DNA of 64,000 nucleotides from Glaciecola flavus (GTDB lineage Bacteria > Pseudomonadota > Gammaproteobacteria > Enterobacterales > Alteromonadaceae), in assembly GCF_042646125.1 (NCBI RefSeq), contig NZ_JBHRSW010000017.1:62001-126000 (forward strand). The letters are read 5' to 3'. The notes under the pieces were generated by a model. The model was not told where the DNA came from, ran no database searches, and saw only the letters and a program-made list of their open reading frames with translations. The position numbers and the translations under genes are program-made. Position 1 is the stretch's first letter; every line of letters begins with the position of its first letter. This document shows positions 34,068-43,296 of the stretch, in pieces.

Positions 34068-35954
34068 CTACTGAGTTATCTTAATATCCGCTTGAGACTT
34101 CAGTGCATCAATATAGTTTTCGAACGTCCGCTGTGCTTGTTGAGAAGCATACCGCCCAGAAAATGCATCCACATCCTCATTTGTAGGCTCGTCGGCATCA
34201 TGAATAGCATCTAGCTTAACCACTCCAACATTCCCGTTGCTTAGTGTTACTACTGCAGAGTTATTATCATTGTCTAATGAAAGGCTGAACAGCTCAGTAT
34301 TCAACTGTCTCGAAATTTCAGTACTATTTCTCTGCAAACCAGGGTGGACAGACCATTCTAATGCCTTTTCAGCCAATTTATCATTGATGTTTTCACCCTG
34401 ACTTATTGCAACCTGTAACTCTTGCGCCCACACAAGCGCGGCTTGCTGCGCTTTGTCAGCTTTCAGATTATTTGTAATATCTTCCACCACTTCCTCTAGA
34501 GCGAGGGTTCGTTGAGGTTTGTGAGCAGCAACTCGCACAACCATTACTTTTTCATCACTGACCGTCAATAGCTCGCTATTCACTGCGTCATTAATCAGTT
34601 CGGACGAAAATGCTACGTTTTGCACTTGAGGGTAATCTACTGATGCTGGATATGTGGTAGTAGTAAAAAAGTTCGTTTCTAATACTGGACGATCAATTGC
34701 ATCAGCGATGTCATCTAATGAGTCTGAAGATTCGAAAGCTATGCGCTCCATTTCTGCTTGTAAGGTAAAAAATTCATCAAGCGCTTTTTCACGTTTTAGC
34801 TCAGTAAGTATATCTGCTTCAACCTCGTCAAATGTTTGAGTAATTGTCGGAGTATAAGCACTTAACTTAATTAGATGATACCCAAATTCCGTTTTAACTG
34901 GTTCACTGATCTCACCAACTGAACTCAGAGCAAATGCCGCGTCAGTAAAAGATTCTTCGTAATCCCCTACATTGACTTCTCCAAGCTCGCCGCCCTCCTC
35001 TGCACTGACGATATCATCAGACAATTCCAAAGCCACTTTTGCAAAGTCTTCACCCGCTTCAAGACGCTTACGAGCTTGCTCGGCTTCTTGCAAGGCTGCG
35101 TCTTCGCCTTCCGTTGCTTCAAACAGAATGTGTGCAATTTCTCTTTTTTCAGGGGTTTGATAATAGCTTAGATTTTCTTGATAGTATGTTTGAAGCTCAT
35201 CGTCTGTAACTGTCACCGACGGTAAAATGTTGTCGACTGACAGACTAATAAACGACAGTTTTACCTGCTCTTCAGTATCATATTGCGTAATATTGTTGTT
35301 GTAATAATTATTTATTTCATCGTCGCCCACGACAATGTCAGCAAGATAATCTGATGAAGATACTTCCAGTACTTTTGCATCACGTTTTTGCCCTTGCAGC
35401 TTGAGTACTTTTTTTGCTGCGCTATCTAAACTGATTGTGGTTCCACTGATCGCATTGCGCAATTGCGTTCTTGTCATTTCAACACGCATGTACTCTGCAA
35501 ACTCAGCTGGTGTAAAACCCGCTCTACGAATTGAGGCATTATAAACATCGTTGCTAAATTCACCTGCGACTTGAAACTCTGGTAAACCAACTATGGCTTC
35601 TTTGATTTGCTCATCACTCACGCGCAAGCCCAGCGATGTTGCCTTTTGAGATATGAGAACATCAGCAATTAAACCATCAAGCACATTTCTGCGAAAATCC
35701 GCTAGATAATTCTCGTTAGCAAATAGTGTTGATACTGCCTCACCAAATTGCGCTTCCATCTGCCTTCTCTGACTTTGAAAAGCACCGTCTAGCGCTTGAG
35801 CAGAAATCTCTTCATCATTGACGACAGCCACGGCCGTTGATGCCCCACCAGACAAGTAACTGCCAACACCTGTAAACACAAAACTAACAACAATAAGCGC
35901 GACTATTGCTATCGCCCAAGGTCCTTGAATACCTTCTCGAATTCTTTCTAACAT
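34068..35954 (-). CDS. ppiD: Periplasmic folding chaperone PpiD
   Basis: Inner-membrane-anchored chaperone associated with the SecYEG exit site. It has a short cytoplasmic N terminus and one membrane segment at about residues 12-34 (GPWAIAIVALIVVSFVFTGVG), then a SurA-like N-terminal chaperone domain. A parvulin domain spans about 267-365 (REIAHILFEA, FAKVALELSDD, GELGEV, FGYHLIKL), and a C-terminal region follows. In PpiD the parvulin domain is usually inactive. 628 residues is normal. It follows hupB, as in E. coli. Confidence 0.95.
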   Translation of the reverse strand: MLERIREGIQGPWAIAIVALIVVSFVFTGVGSYLSGGASTAVAVVNDEEISAQALDGAFQSQRRQMEAQFGEAVSTLFANENYLADFRRNVLDGLIADVLISQKATSLGLRVSDEQIKEAIVGLPEFQVAGEFSNDVYNASIRRAGFTPAEFAEYMRVEMTRTQLRNAISGTTISLDSAAKKVLKLQGQKRDAKVLEVSSSDYLADIVVGDDEINNYYNNNITQYDTEEQVKLSFISLSVDNILPSVTVTDDELQTYYQENLSYYQTPEKREIAHILFEATEGEDAALQEAEQARKRLEAGEDFAKVALELSDDIVSAEEGGELGEVNVGDYEESFTDAAFALSSVGEISEPVKTEFGYHLIKLSAYTPTITQTFDEVEADILTELKREKALDEFFTLQAEMERIAFESSDSLDDIADAIDRPVLETNFFTTTTYPASVDYPQVQNVAFSSELINDAVNSELLTVSDEKVMVVRVAAHKPQRTLALEEVVEDITNNLKADKAQQAALVWAQELQVAISQGENINDKLAEKALEWSVHPGLQRNSTEISRQLNTELFSLSLDNDNNSAVVTLSNGNVGVVKLDAIHDADEPTNEDVDAFSGRYASQQAQRTFENYIDALKSQADIKITQ

Positions 35955-36056
35955 TGTTTACAACAACCTGTAATCTATATTTATTTCAAAACTTCATTTT
36001 TATGGCTGAAATTATACCCTGCCAAAGCAATTCAGGCGAGATTTAATATGGATATG

Positions 36057-36090
36057 ACAAAAAAGGCGATGACTCTCGTCATCGCCTTTT
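36057..36090 (-). terminator. Intrinsic terminator of hupB
   Basis: On the minus strand: 13-bp perfect stem AAAAGGCGATGAC with a 4-nt loop, followed by a T-run, 18 bp after the hupB stop. It separates hupB from ppiD. Confidence 0.85.
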
Positions 36091-36107
36091 AGTAATAACT
36101 ATCGAAT

Positions 36108-36380
36108 TTAGTTACACGAATCTTTTAACGCTTTACCTGCTTTAAAAGACGGAACCTTAGCTGCTGAAATTTGAATAGTTTCACCAGTCTGAGGGTTACG
36201 ACCAGAGCGCGCCGCACGCTCTCTTACAGAGAAAGTACCGAAACCGACTAATGCTACCTGGTCGCCATCTTTAAGCGCAGATGTGACTGCATCAGTAAAT
36301 GCGTCCAATGCACGTCCTGCGGCCGCTTTTGAAATATCAGCGTTTTCCGCAATTGAATCGATAAGTTGAGACTTGTTCAC
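36108..36380 (-). CDS. hupB: DNA-binding protein HU, beta type
   Basis: 90-residue nucleoid protein. N terminus MNKSQLIDSIAENADISKA, then VGFGTFSVRERAARSGRNPQTGE (the DNA-binding arm), ending KDSCN rather than the usual KDAVN, which introduces a cysteine at position 89. HU bends DNA and acts as a dimer. It sits downstream of lon, as in most gammaproteobacteria, which supports the hupB call over hupA. Confidence 0.95.
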   Translation of the reverse strand: MNKSQLIDSIAENADISKAAAGRALDAFTDAVTSALKDGDQVALVGFGTFSVRERAARSGRNPQTGETIQISAAKVPSFKAGKALKDSCN

Positions 36381-36647
36381 AATATGATCCCCTTCATTGT
36401 TATTATATTGCTTTCAAAAAAATGTTATGTAGTCGCCTCTTGAAGTTTTTAATTAAACTTTTTGGCAGCCGTTTTGCTATTCTTTCGCTTGCAAGTCCTT
36501 TGTTACAAGGGATTAACAAGCTTGACCAGTCTAAGGTAGCACAACTAAATAGCTTGTGAATACCTTAATTCAAAAAAAAAATAGATTTTTCCAAATTTTC
36601 TGACAAAAACAACACTGTATCGTCCAATAAACGTACACACATCAGTT

Positions 36648-38993
36648 CTATGCCTCTAATTTTAATGCATCTACTGGTTGTTCGAGCGCGATATCCAAGA
36701 CTTCATCTATCCATTGCACAGGATAAATATTTAAATCACCGATAACATTTTCTGGTATTTCCTCAAGATCTCGTTCATTGTCTTTTGGTATCACTACTGT
36801 TTTTATCCCGCCTCGATGGGCTGCCAGCAATTTCTCTTTCAAGCCACCAATGGCCAGCACTTCGCCTCGTAATGTTATCTCACCCGTCATCGCCACATCG
36901 CATTTGACCGGGTTTCCGGTAAGTGAAGATACTAGCGCGGTGCACATACCAATACCTGCGCTTGGGCCATCCTTAGGCGTAGCACCCTCTGGCACATGAA
37001 TATGAATATCGCGTTTTTCATAAAAATCTTCGTTGATCCGTAACTTACTAGCGCGTGATCGCACAACAGTCATGGCGGCTTTAATGGATTCTTGCATCAC
37101 GTCGCCTAAGGAACCCGTTGCCGACGTTTTACCTTTACCTGGCACTGAAGTCGTTTCAATAGTCAGTAAATCACCACCAACTTGTGTCCACGCCAAACCT
37201 GTTACCTGACCAATTTGATTGTTATTGTCCGCTTTACCATAGTCAAAACGTTGAACACCGAGATAGTCTTTTAAGTTGCTCTGGTTGACTATCACCGGTG
37301 CTTTGTCTTTTTTAAGCAAAATGTTCTTTACCGCTTTTCGGCAAATTTTAGAAATTTCTCTTTCTAAACTGCGAACACCCGCCTCACGAGTGTAATATCT
37401 GATGATGCCAATGATGGCTGAATCTTCGATATTTAGTTCTTTTGCTTTTAAGCCATTTCTACTTTTTTGTTTTTCTATCAAATGACGCTGTGCGATGTTC
37501 AATTTCTCATCTTCGGTATAACCAGATAACCTAATCACCTCCATACGATCGAGTAAAGGACCGGGAATATCCATACTGTTTGAGGTGGCGACGAACATCA
37601 CGTCTGACAAGTCGTAGTCAACTTCTAGGTAGTGATCGCTAAAAGAAGAATTTTGCTCAGGGTCTAGTACCTCTAGTAATGCAGAAGAAGGATCACCACG
37701 CATGTCAGAGGACATTTTGTCGATTTCATCTAACAAAAACAAAGGATTTTTCACTTCCACTTTGGACATTTTTTGGATTAGCTTTCCAGGCAGTGAACCG
37801 ATATATGTGCGTCGATGACCTCGAATTTCCGCTTCATCCCTTACTCCACCAAGCGCCATTCTCACATATTTTCGCCCTGTTGCTTTTGCAATAGATTGGC
37901 CTAAAGATGTTTTACCCACGCCTGGTGGCCCCACTAAGCATAATATCGGCCCCTTGAGTTTTTTAACTCTTTGTTGAACAGCCAAATACTCCAAAATGCG
38001 CTCTTTGACCTTTTCCAAGCCGTAGTGATCATCGTTTAAGACAAGTTCAGCCTTCGCCAAATCTCTCTTAACTGGGCTTCGCTTATGCCAAGGTACCGAC
38101 ACTAACCAATCTATATAGGAACGAACCACCGTTGCCTCTGCAGACATGGGTGACATCATTTTTAATTTATTCAATTCTGCATTAGCTTTTTCCAGAGCTT
38201 CTTGCGGCATTTGTGCTTCTTGAATCTTTTTACTCAATGCTTCAAATTCGTCTGGTGATTCATCAAGCTCACCTAACTCTTTCTGAATGGCCTTCATTTG
38301 TTCATTTAGATAATACTCGCGTTGACTTTTCTCCATCTGCTTTTTCACACGCGTGCGTATTTTCTTCTCGACCTGAAGCAAGTCAATTTCACCCTCCATG
38401 AGTGCCATTAAAAACTCAATACGTTCGTTTACGCCGCTCATTTCTAGCACTTTTTGCTTTTCACTTAGCTTCAACGGCATATGTGCTGCCATGGTATCAG
38501 CCAAGCGCGCTGCGTCTTCGATACCATTGAGTGAAGTCAGCACCTCTGGGGGGATTTTTTTATTTAGTTTAACGTACCCTTCAAATTGCGAGACTGCTGA
38601 TCGAATTAATACGTCCTGTTCAGCTTCTTCTATATTTACATCATCAATAAGACTGACATCAGCAACAAAAAATGGGTCGGTCTCGGCAAATTGTTCGATT
38701 TGTGCTCTTACACTCCCTTCCACCAATACTTTCACTGTGCCATCTGGTAATTTCAACAACTGCAATATTGTCGCAATTGTGCCAACGTTAAATACGTCTG
38801 AAGTATTGGGATCATCAATATTGGGTTCTTTCTGAGCAACAAGAAACACTTTCTTGTCGTTATCCATCGCCGCTTCTAAGCATTGAATAGACTTTTCTCG
38901 ACCAACAAATAAAGGAATGACCATGTGCGGGTATACGACGACATCACGCAAAGCCAACACGGGCATATTTCTGAGGATATTTTTCTCAGTCAT
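36648..38993 (-). CDS. lon: ATP-dependent protease Lon
   Basis: Cytoplasmic AAA+ serine protease degrading misfolded and regulatory proteins. Parts in order: N-terminal LON substrate-binding domain (MPVLALRDVVVYPHMVIPLFVGR), coiled helical region, Walker A GPPGVGKTS near 355, Walker B FLLDEIDK, and the protease domain with the catalytic Ser in KDGPSAGIGM near 675 and the Lys in a GGLKEKLLAA block. 781 residues is standard. A heat-shock-type promoter lies about 30-60 bp upstream of its start, and an inverted-repeat element lies beyond that. Confidence 0.97.
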   Translation of the reverse strand: MTEKNILRNMPVLALRDVVVYPHMVIPLFVGREKSIQCLEAAMDNDKKVFLVAQKEPNIDDPNTSDVFNVGTIATILQLLKLPDGTVKVLVEGSVRAQIEQFAETDPFFVADVSLIDDVNIEEAEQDVLIRSAVSQFEGYVKLNKKIPPEVLTSLNGIEDAARLADTMAAHMPLKLSEKQKVLEMSGVNERIEFLMALMEGEIDLLQVEKKIRTRVKKQMEKSQREYYLNEQMKAIQKELGELDESPDEFEALSKKIQEAQMPQEALEKANAELNKLKMMSPMSAEATVVRSYIDWLVSVPWHKRSPVKRDLAKAELVLNDDHYGLEKVKERILEYLAVQQRVKKLKGPILCLVGPPGVGKTSLGQSIAKATGRKYVRMALGGVRDEAEIRGHRRTYIGSLPGKLIQKMSKVEVKNPLFLLDEIDKMSSDMRGDPSSALLEVLDPEQNSSFSDHYLEVDYDLSDVMFVATSNSMDIPGPLLDRMEVIRLSGYTEDEKLNIAQRHLIEKQKSRNGLKAKELNIEDSAIIGIIRYYTREAGVRSLEREISKICRKAVKNILLKKDKAPVIVNQSNLKDYLGVQRFDYGKADNNNQIGQVTGLAWTQVGGDLLTIETTSVPGKGKTSATGSLGDVMQESIKAAMTVVRSRASKLRINEDFYEKRDIHIHVPEGATPKDGPSAGIGMCTALVSSLTGNPVKCDVAMTGEITLRGEVLAIGGLKEKLLAAHRGGIKTVVIPKDNERDLEEIPENVIGDLNIYPVQWIDEVLDIALEQPVDALKLEA

Positions 38994-39023
38994 TTTTCTC
39001 TCTGATTATCTGTATTGATTTGT

Positions 39024-39051
39024 ATATGGGGACATGAATATAAAGTTCAAA
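39024..39051 (-). promoter_or_regulatory. Putative sigma-32 heat-shock promoter of lon
   Basis: On the minus strand: -35 TTTGAAC (39045-39051), 13-bp spacer, -10 CCCCATAT (39024-39031). The sigma-32 consensus is CTTGAAA-N13/14-CCCCATNT. lon is a classical heat-shock gene. The -35 box lies only 15 bp from the edge of the inverted-repeat element. Confidence 0.75.
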
Positions 39052-39066
39052 TTTAGGATGTTAAAA

Positions 39067-39228
39067 AGGGTCGGTGTCTGAGCGACTATCGAGCTGGGAA
39101 GAGGGGGAACTAAAGTAAAAATATATTTTTCATGAATGAAAAATTTAAACGTACAAGGATGTACTTGCAGCATTTTTTGCTTTAGTTCCCCCTCTTCCCA
39201 GCTCGATAGTCGCTCAGACACCGACCCT
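39067..39228. repeat. 162-bp inverted-repeat element between clpX and lon
   Basis: Left arm 39067-39121 and right arm 39174-39228 are reverse complements over 55 bp with a single mismatch (39116/39179), which would still pair as G-U in RNA. The outer ends read AGGGTCGGTGTCTGAGCGAC. The 52-bp spacer contains two small palindromes (TTTTTCAT/ATGAAAAA and GTACA/TGTAC). The arms are more G+C-rich than the surroundings. No target duplication is evident and no coding sequence is inside. It may be a non-autonomous mobile element (MITE-like) or a large processed hairpin. Confidence 0.85.
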
Positions 39229-39284
39229 ACACAAATGACTTGGTGCACTGAATATTGGATTTACTCAATAACCCTAATTATCCC

Positions 39285-40562
39285 TTATTCTGAAGCTGCC
39301 TTCTTATCACTGTTATTTTCGTATATCAAAATCGGTTTAGATTCACCTTTAATAACGGCTTCGTCCACCACAACTTTGGCAACTTCACTGTTAGAAGGTA
39401 AATCATACATCGTTTCCAGCAACACGGCTTCTACAATAGAACGTAAGCCCCTTGCACCTGTTTTTCTGGCAATCGCCTTTTGTGCGATCGCTCGAAGTGC
39501 ATCTTCTCTAAATTCTAATTCCGCATCCTCAAGTGAAAATAACGCAGCATACTGTTTAGTAATAGCATTCTTCGGCTCAGTTAAAATCTGGATAAGCGAA
39601 TCTTCACTTAATTCTTCTAAGCTTGTGACGACAGGTAAACGACCAATAAACTCTGGTATCAAACCATATTTGACTAGGTCTTCTGGCTCTACTTCTTTGA
39701 ACAAGGTGGACAAGGCTTTTTTATCGTCGTTCGTTTTCACGTCTGCGCCAAATCCAATACCCGTCCCTTTCGCAGAGCGCTGTTCAATCACTTTTTCTAG
39801 CCCAGCAAAGGCACCACCGCAAACAAATAAGATTTTACTGGTATCAACCTGCAAAAACTCTTGCTGAGGATGCTTTCTGCCACCCTGAGGAGGAACAGAA
39901 GCAATCGTTCCTTCAATTAGCTTAAGGAGCGCTTGTTGTACACCCTCACCAGATACATCACGTGTTATAGAAGGATTATCTGATTTTCTGGAAATTTTGT
40001 CGATTTCATCGATGTAAACGATTCCGCGCTGCGCTTTTTCAGGATCGTAATCACATTTTTGTAGCAATTTTTGAATAATGTTCTCTACATCTTCACCAAC
40101 ATAACCGGCTTCCGTCAAGGTAGTCGCATCCGCCATGGTAAATGGCACATCTAAAAAGCGCGCCAAAGTCTCGGCTAGTAAGGTTTTACCACTGCCCGTA
40201 GGGCCAATAAGCAGTATATTACTCTTCCCTAACTCAACACCTTCATGAACATCACCGTTCTTAAGTCGCTTGTAGTGATTGTATACCGCAACTGATAAAA
40301 CCTTCTTTGCATGTTCTTGACCAATTACATAGTCATCTAGATGCTTATGTATTTCTGATGGCGTTGGCAGTGCATCGGATTTTCCTTTAGGAGAAATTTC
40401 TTTAATTTCTTCACGGATAATATCGTTGCATAGTTCAACACACTCATCACATATAAATACCGATGGCCCCGCAATCAGCTTACGAACTTCATGCTGGCTT
40501 TTACCACAGAAAGAACAATAAAGTAGTTTATTATCGCTGTCTTTGGTATGGTCATCACTCAT
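39285..40562 (-). CDS. clpX: ClpXP unfoldase subunit ClpX
   Basis: AAA+ hexameric unfoldase that feeds substrates to ClpP. An N-terminal zinc-binding domain has four cysteines (YCSFCGKS and FICDECVELC), then Walker A GPTGSGKT, Walker B VYIDEIDK, the ClpP-binding loop region, sensor 2 (GARGLRSI) and an acidic/lysine tail. 425 residues. The gene starts 57 bp after the clpP stop; a hairpin lies in that gap. Confidence 0.97.
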   Translation of the reverse strand: MSDDHTKDSDNKLLYCSFCGKSQHEVRKLIAGPSVFICDECVELCNDIIREEIKEISPKGKSDALPTPSEIHKHLDDYVIGQEHAKKVLSVAVYNHYKRLKNGDVHEGVELGKSNILLIGPTGSGKTLLAETLARFLDVPFTMADATTLTEAGYVGEDVENIIQKLLQKCDYDPEKAQRGIVYIDEIDKISRKSDNPSITRDVSGEGVQQALLKLIEGTIASVPPQGGRKHPQQEFLQVDTSKILFVCGGAFAGLEKVIEQRSAKGTGIGFGADVKTNDDKKALSTLFKEVEPEDLVKYGLIPEFIGRLPVVTSLEELSEDSLIQILTEPKNAITKQYAALFSLEDAELEFREDALRAIAQKAIARKTGARGLRSIVEAVLLETMYDLPSNSEVAKVVVDEAVIKGESKPILIYENNSDKKAASE

Positions 40563-40582
40563 AATACTCGCCTATTTTTGAA

Positions 40583-40607
40583 AACAACTTTTTCGTTTAA
40601 AGTTGTT
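40583..40607 (-). promoter_or_regulatory. Hairpin in the clpP-clpX intergenic region
   Basis: Perfect 9-bp inverted repeat AACAACTTT/AAAGTTGTT with a 7-nt loop, lying about 20 nt upstream of the clpX start. On the minus strand only TTTTC follows it, so it may act as an mRNA stabiliser or partial terminator that sets the ClpP:ClpX ratio. Confidence 0.45.
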
Positions 40608-40619
40608 ACTTACTTTTAC

Positions 40620-41249
40620 TCAACCGTCTTTAGCAACGTCTGCTCTGCTATTTAGCACAGCATCTACAAGTCCATAATCTACCGCTTCTTGGGCACTTAA
40701 AAAGTTATCTCTGTCGGTATCTTGTGCTACTTTTTCATACTCTTGACCAGTATGCTCAGCCATCAAACGATTCATCTTCTCTTTAATAGAAAGGATTTCT
40801 TTGGCATGAATTTCAAAGTCAGAGGCCTGTCCCTGAAATCCACCTAATGGTTGATGAATCATGACTCTCGAGTTTGGCAGACAGTAACGTTTACCTTTTG
40901 CGCCACCCGACAACAAAAATGCGCCCATGCTGGCTGCTTGACCAACACACACCGTGCTAACGTCAGGTTTTATGAAGTTCATTGTATCATATATCGACAT
41001 GCCTGCGGTTACGGATCCACCAGGCGAATTGATATATAAAAATATGTCTTTTTCTGGGTTCTCCGCCTCTAAAAAAAGCATCTGAGCGACAATTAAATTT
41101 GCCATGTGGTCTTCGACTTGACCCACTAAAAAGATGACATTTTCTTTTAACAATCTTGAATATATGTCGAATGAACGTTCACCTCGAGCGGTCTGCTCTA
41201 CTACCATCGGGACAAGTGCATTTGTTGGATCAAAAATCTCTTTATTCAT
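40620..41249 (-). CDS. clpP: ATP-dependent Clp protease proteolytic subunit
   Basis: Serine protease forming the tetradecameric chamber of ClpXP. The catalytic triad is Ser107 (GQAASMGAF), His132 (MIHQPLGG) and Asp181 (DTDRDNFLSA). N-terminal residues ALVPMVVEQTARGERSFDIYSRLL are typical, including a short propeptide. 209 residues. It lies downstream of tig, separated by the tig terminator, and is followed by clpX. Confidence 0.97.
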   Translation of the reverse strand: MNKEIFDPTNALVPMVVEQTARGERSFDIYSRLLKENVIFLVGQVEDHMANLIVAQMLFLEAENPEKDIFLYINSPGGSVTAGMSIYDTMNFIKPDVSTVCVGQAASMGAFLLSGGAKGKRYCLPNSRVMIHQPLGGFQGQASDFEIHAKEILSIKEKMNRLMAEHTGQEYEKVAQDTDRDNFLSAQEAVDYGLVDAVLNSRADVAKDG

Positions 41250-41276
41250 TTGCGCTCTTATTTTATTGGGCTATAT

Positions 41277-41306
41277 AAAAAAAATGCTCGGACAGTCCGA
41301 GCATTT
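41277..41306 (-). terminator. Intrinsic terminator between tig and clpP
   Basis: On the minus strand: 11-bp perfect stem AAATGCTCGGA/TCCGAGCATTT, 3-nt loop, followed by eight T residues. It lies about 45 bp after the tig stop and 28 bp before the clpP start codon, so it overlaps the clpP leader; clpP expression must depend on read-through or on a promoter in this short gap. Confidence 0.85.
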
Positions 41307-41348
41307 AATCAGTTTGAAAGTAGTTAAGTCAATGACTCAGGCGATAAT

Positions 41349-42653
41349 TTACGCCTTTTTGTTCATTACTTCGTCAAAACTCTTTTTAACTTCTTTTACT
41401 TTGGCTTTCTCTAATACCTTGTCTATCGCTTGCTCTTCAAGCGCAAGGTTTTGAACTTGTTGTAAAAGTTCTTTGTTGCCTTTGTAATACTCGATGACTT
41501 CTGCAGGGTCTTCATATGCAGAAGCAGTGGATTCTATAATGGCGTCAACTCGAGATTCTTCAACCTCTAATTTTTCTTGTTTGATGATTTCGCCCAAAAT
41601 CAAGCCAATGCTTACACGGCGTTTAGCATTATCAGTGAATAGCTCAGCAGGCAAATCTGGCGTATTCTGACCGTTTCCTTGTTGAGCGAAACGCTGTTTA
41701 GCTTGCTCACGTAAAGCATTCACCTCTTGGTCGATTAACGCTTGTGGCAAATCAATTTCATTCTTTTCTAGCAGACCAGCGATAACATTTTCTTTGGTTG
41801 TCGTTTTCAAAGTTTGATCAAGTTCACGCTGCATGTTTTTCTTAACTTCTTCCTTGAGCGCGTCCACGCCACCCTCTTCAACACCGAACAACTTGGCGAA
41901 TTCTTCGTCAACTTTTGGTAGATTCAGCCCGTCTACTTTCTTTACGGTAATCGTAAATTGCGCGTCTTTGCCTTTTAAGGCTTCCGCGTGATAGTCTTCT
42001 GGGAATGTCACATCGGCAACCACTTCTTCACCGACTTTTGCACCAATGATGGGCTCTTCGAAGCCTGGGATCATTTGACTTTTACCTAATTCTAACGGGA
42101 AATCTTCGGCTTTACCGCCCTCAAACTCTTCACCGTCAATAGTGCCAACGAAGTCAATCGTTAACTTGTCACCTTTTTTAGACTTACGCTTTACTTCTTT
42201 GTATGTTGCATGCTGTTTTTGAAGTGTTTTCATCATCTCATCAAGGTCTTTTGCCTTGATGGTGACTACAGGCTTTTCTACCTCAATTTCTTCAATGCCT
42301 TGTACTTCAACTTCTGGGTACACTTCAAATACTGCAGCAAACTCGAAATCTGCACCATCTTCATCTTTGACCAAATCAAATGAAGGCATACCTGCTGGGT
42401 TAATTTTTTCTTGTACAATTGCTTGATAAAAGTGTTGCTGCATCACATCGCCAGCCACTTCTTGGCGAACGGCAGTACCAAAGCGCTTTTTAATCACGCT
42501 GACTGGAACTTTACCTGGACGGAAGCCATTTATTCTTTGTGTTTTTGCTAATTGTTGTAAACGAGCTTTAACCGCCGAATCAATAGATTCCGCAGGTACC
42601 GTAATATTGATACGGCGTTCTAATCCTTGAGTAGTCTCTACAGACACTTGCAT
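41349..42653 (-). CDS. tig: Trigger factor
   Basis: Ribosome-associated chaperone with peptidyl-prolyl isomerase activity. The N-terminal ribosome-binding domain contains GFRPGKVPVSVIKKRFG with the L23-contact signature, a central FKBP-like domain (DKLTIDFVGTIDGEEFEGG...MIPGFEEPIIG), and a C-terminal helical arm domain. 434 residues is standard. It leads the tig-clpP-clpX-lon gene order and has its own promoter and terminator. Confidence 0.97.
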   Translation of the reverse strand: MQVSVETTQGLERRINITVPAESIDSAVKARLQQLAKTQRINGFRPGKVPVSVIKKRFGTAVRQEVAGDVMQQHFYQAIVQEKINPAGMPSFDLVKDEDGADFEFAAVFEVYPEVEVQGIEEIEVEKPVVTIKAKDLDEMMKTLQKQHATYKEVKRKSKKGDKLTIDFVGTIDGEEFEGGKAEDFPLELGKSQMIPGFEEPIIGAKVGEEVVADVTFPEDYHAEALKGKDAQFTITVKKVDGLNLPKVDEEFAKLFGVEEGGVDALKEEVKKNMQRELDQTLKTTTKENVIAGLLEKNEIDLPQALIDQEVNALREQAKQRFAQQGNGQNTPDLPAELFTDNAKRRVSIGLILGEIIKQEKLEVEESRVDAIIESTASAYEDPAEVIEYYKGNKELLQQVQNLALEEQAIDKVLEKAKVKEVKKSFDEVMNKKA

Positions 42654-42762
42654 TGTTCTACCTCAACTGTGCGCGTTTGCTGCGCTTTGTGACATATTAA
42701 GCGGCTCTGTGAAGCCACATTAATGGACGTTAAAACACGCCCTGTTATAAAAAAGACGCCAG

Positions 42763-42791
42763 ATTATACAGAGCCTCAGGCGTAGAGTCGA
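42763..42791 (-). promoter_or_regulatory. Putative sigma-70 promoter of tig
   Basis: On the minus strand: -35 TCGACT (42786-42791), 17-bp spacer, -10 TATAAT (42763-42768), about 110 bp upstream of the tig start. The -10 is consensus; the -35 is weaker. Confidence 0.55.
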
Positions 42792-42888
42792 GAAATTTGA
42801 AGGAATAAGCTGAAATTTATTACACAGCCGATTCAGCACTGAGCCGAAGTCATAAACAAGGGGACATATTTGCCATAGTATTTGGAGA

Positions 42889-42965
42889 TGGTCGGTGAGA
42901 TAGGATTTGAACCTACGACCCCTTGGACCCAAACCAAGTGCGCTACCAAGCTGCGCCACTCACCG
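42889..42965 (-). tRNA. tRNA-Pro (anticodon UGG), distal copy
   Basis: 77 nt including encoded CCA. Acceptor CGGTGAG pairs with CTCACCG; the anticodon arm CTTGG-TTTGGGT-CCAAG gives UGG; T-arm GTAGG-TTCAAAT-CCTAT. Sequence identical to the copy at 43297-43373. Last gene of the five-tRNA operon. Confidence 0.95.
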
Positions 42966-42987
42966 ATGACATAGGATATAAAAAAGA

Positions 42988-43072
42988 TGGTGCGGAAGGA
43001 GAGACTTGAACTCTCACGCCGTGAAGCACTGGAACCTAAATCCAGCGTGTCTACCAATTCCACCACTTCCGC
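42988..43072 (-). tRNA. tRNA-Leu (anticodon UAG)
   Basis: 85 nt including CCA, with a long variable arm as expected for leucine tRNAs. Acceptor GCGGAAG/CTTCCGC; anticodon arm CTGGA-TTTAGGT-TCCAG gives UAG, decoding CUN codons. Confidence 0.95.
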
Positions 43073-43088
43073 GTTTTGGTCAAGAAGA

Positions 43089-43165
43089 TGGGGTGGACGA
43101 TGGGATTTGAACCCACGACAACCGGAATCACAATCCGGGGCTCTACCAACTGAGCTACGCCCACC
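43089..43165 (-). tRNA. tRNA-His (anticodon GUG)
   Basis: 77 nt including the extra 5' G at position -1 (43165) and encoded CCA. Acceptor GTGGGCG pairs with CGTCCAC (one G-U); anticodon arm CCGGA-TTGTGAT-TCCGG gives GUG; discriminator C73, as required for histidine tRNA. Confidence 0.95.
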
Positions 43166-43194
43166 ACTGTATCTTGCACATTTGTTCTTTTTGC

Positions 43195-43271
<77 letters not shown>

Positions 43272-43296
43272 ACTCGAATCACTCTCTAGCAAAAAG

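Noticed and set aside
39006..39248. 80-codon minus-strand frame across the inverted-repeat element
   Set aside because: It reads through the arms and spacer of the element and the lon promoter, with no Shine-Dalgarno sequence and no recognisable domain.
39136..39867. 243-codon open frame on the plus strand
   Set aside because: It is antisense to clpX and begins inside the inverted-repeat element. The protein is low-complexity, Ser-rich shadow sequence, and the clpX frame is unambiguous.
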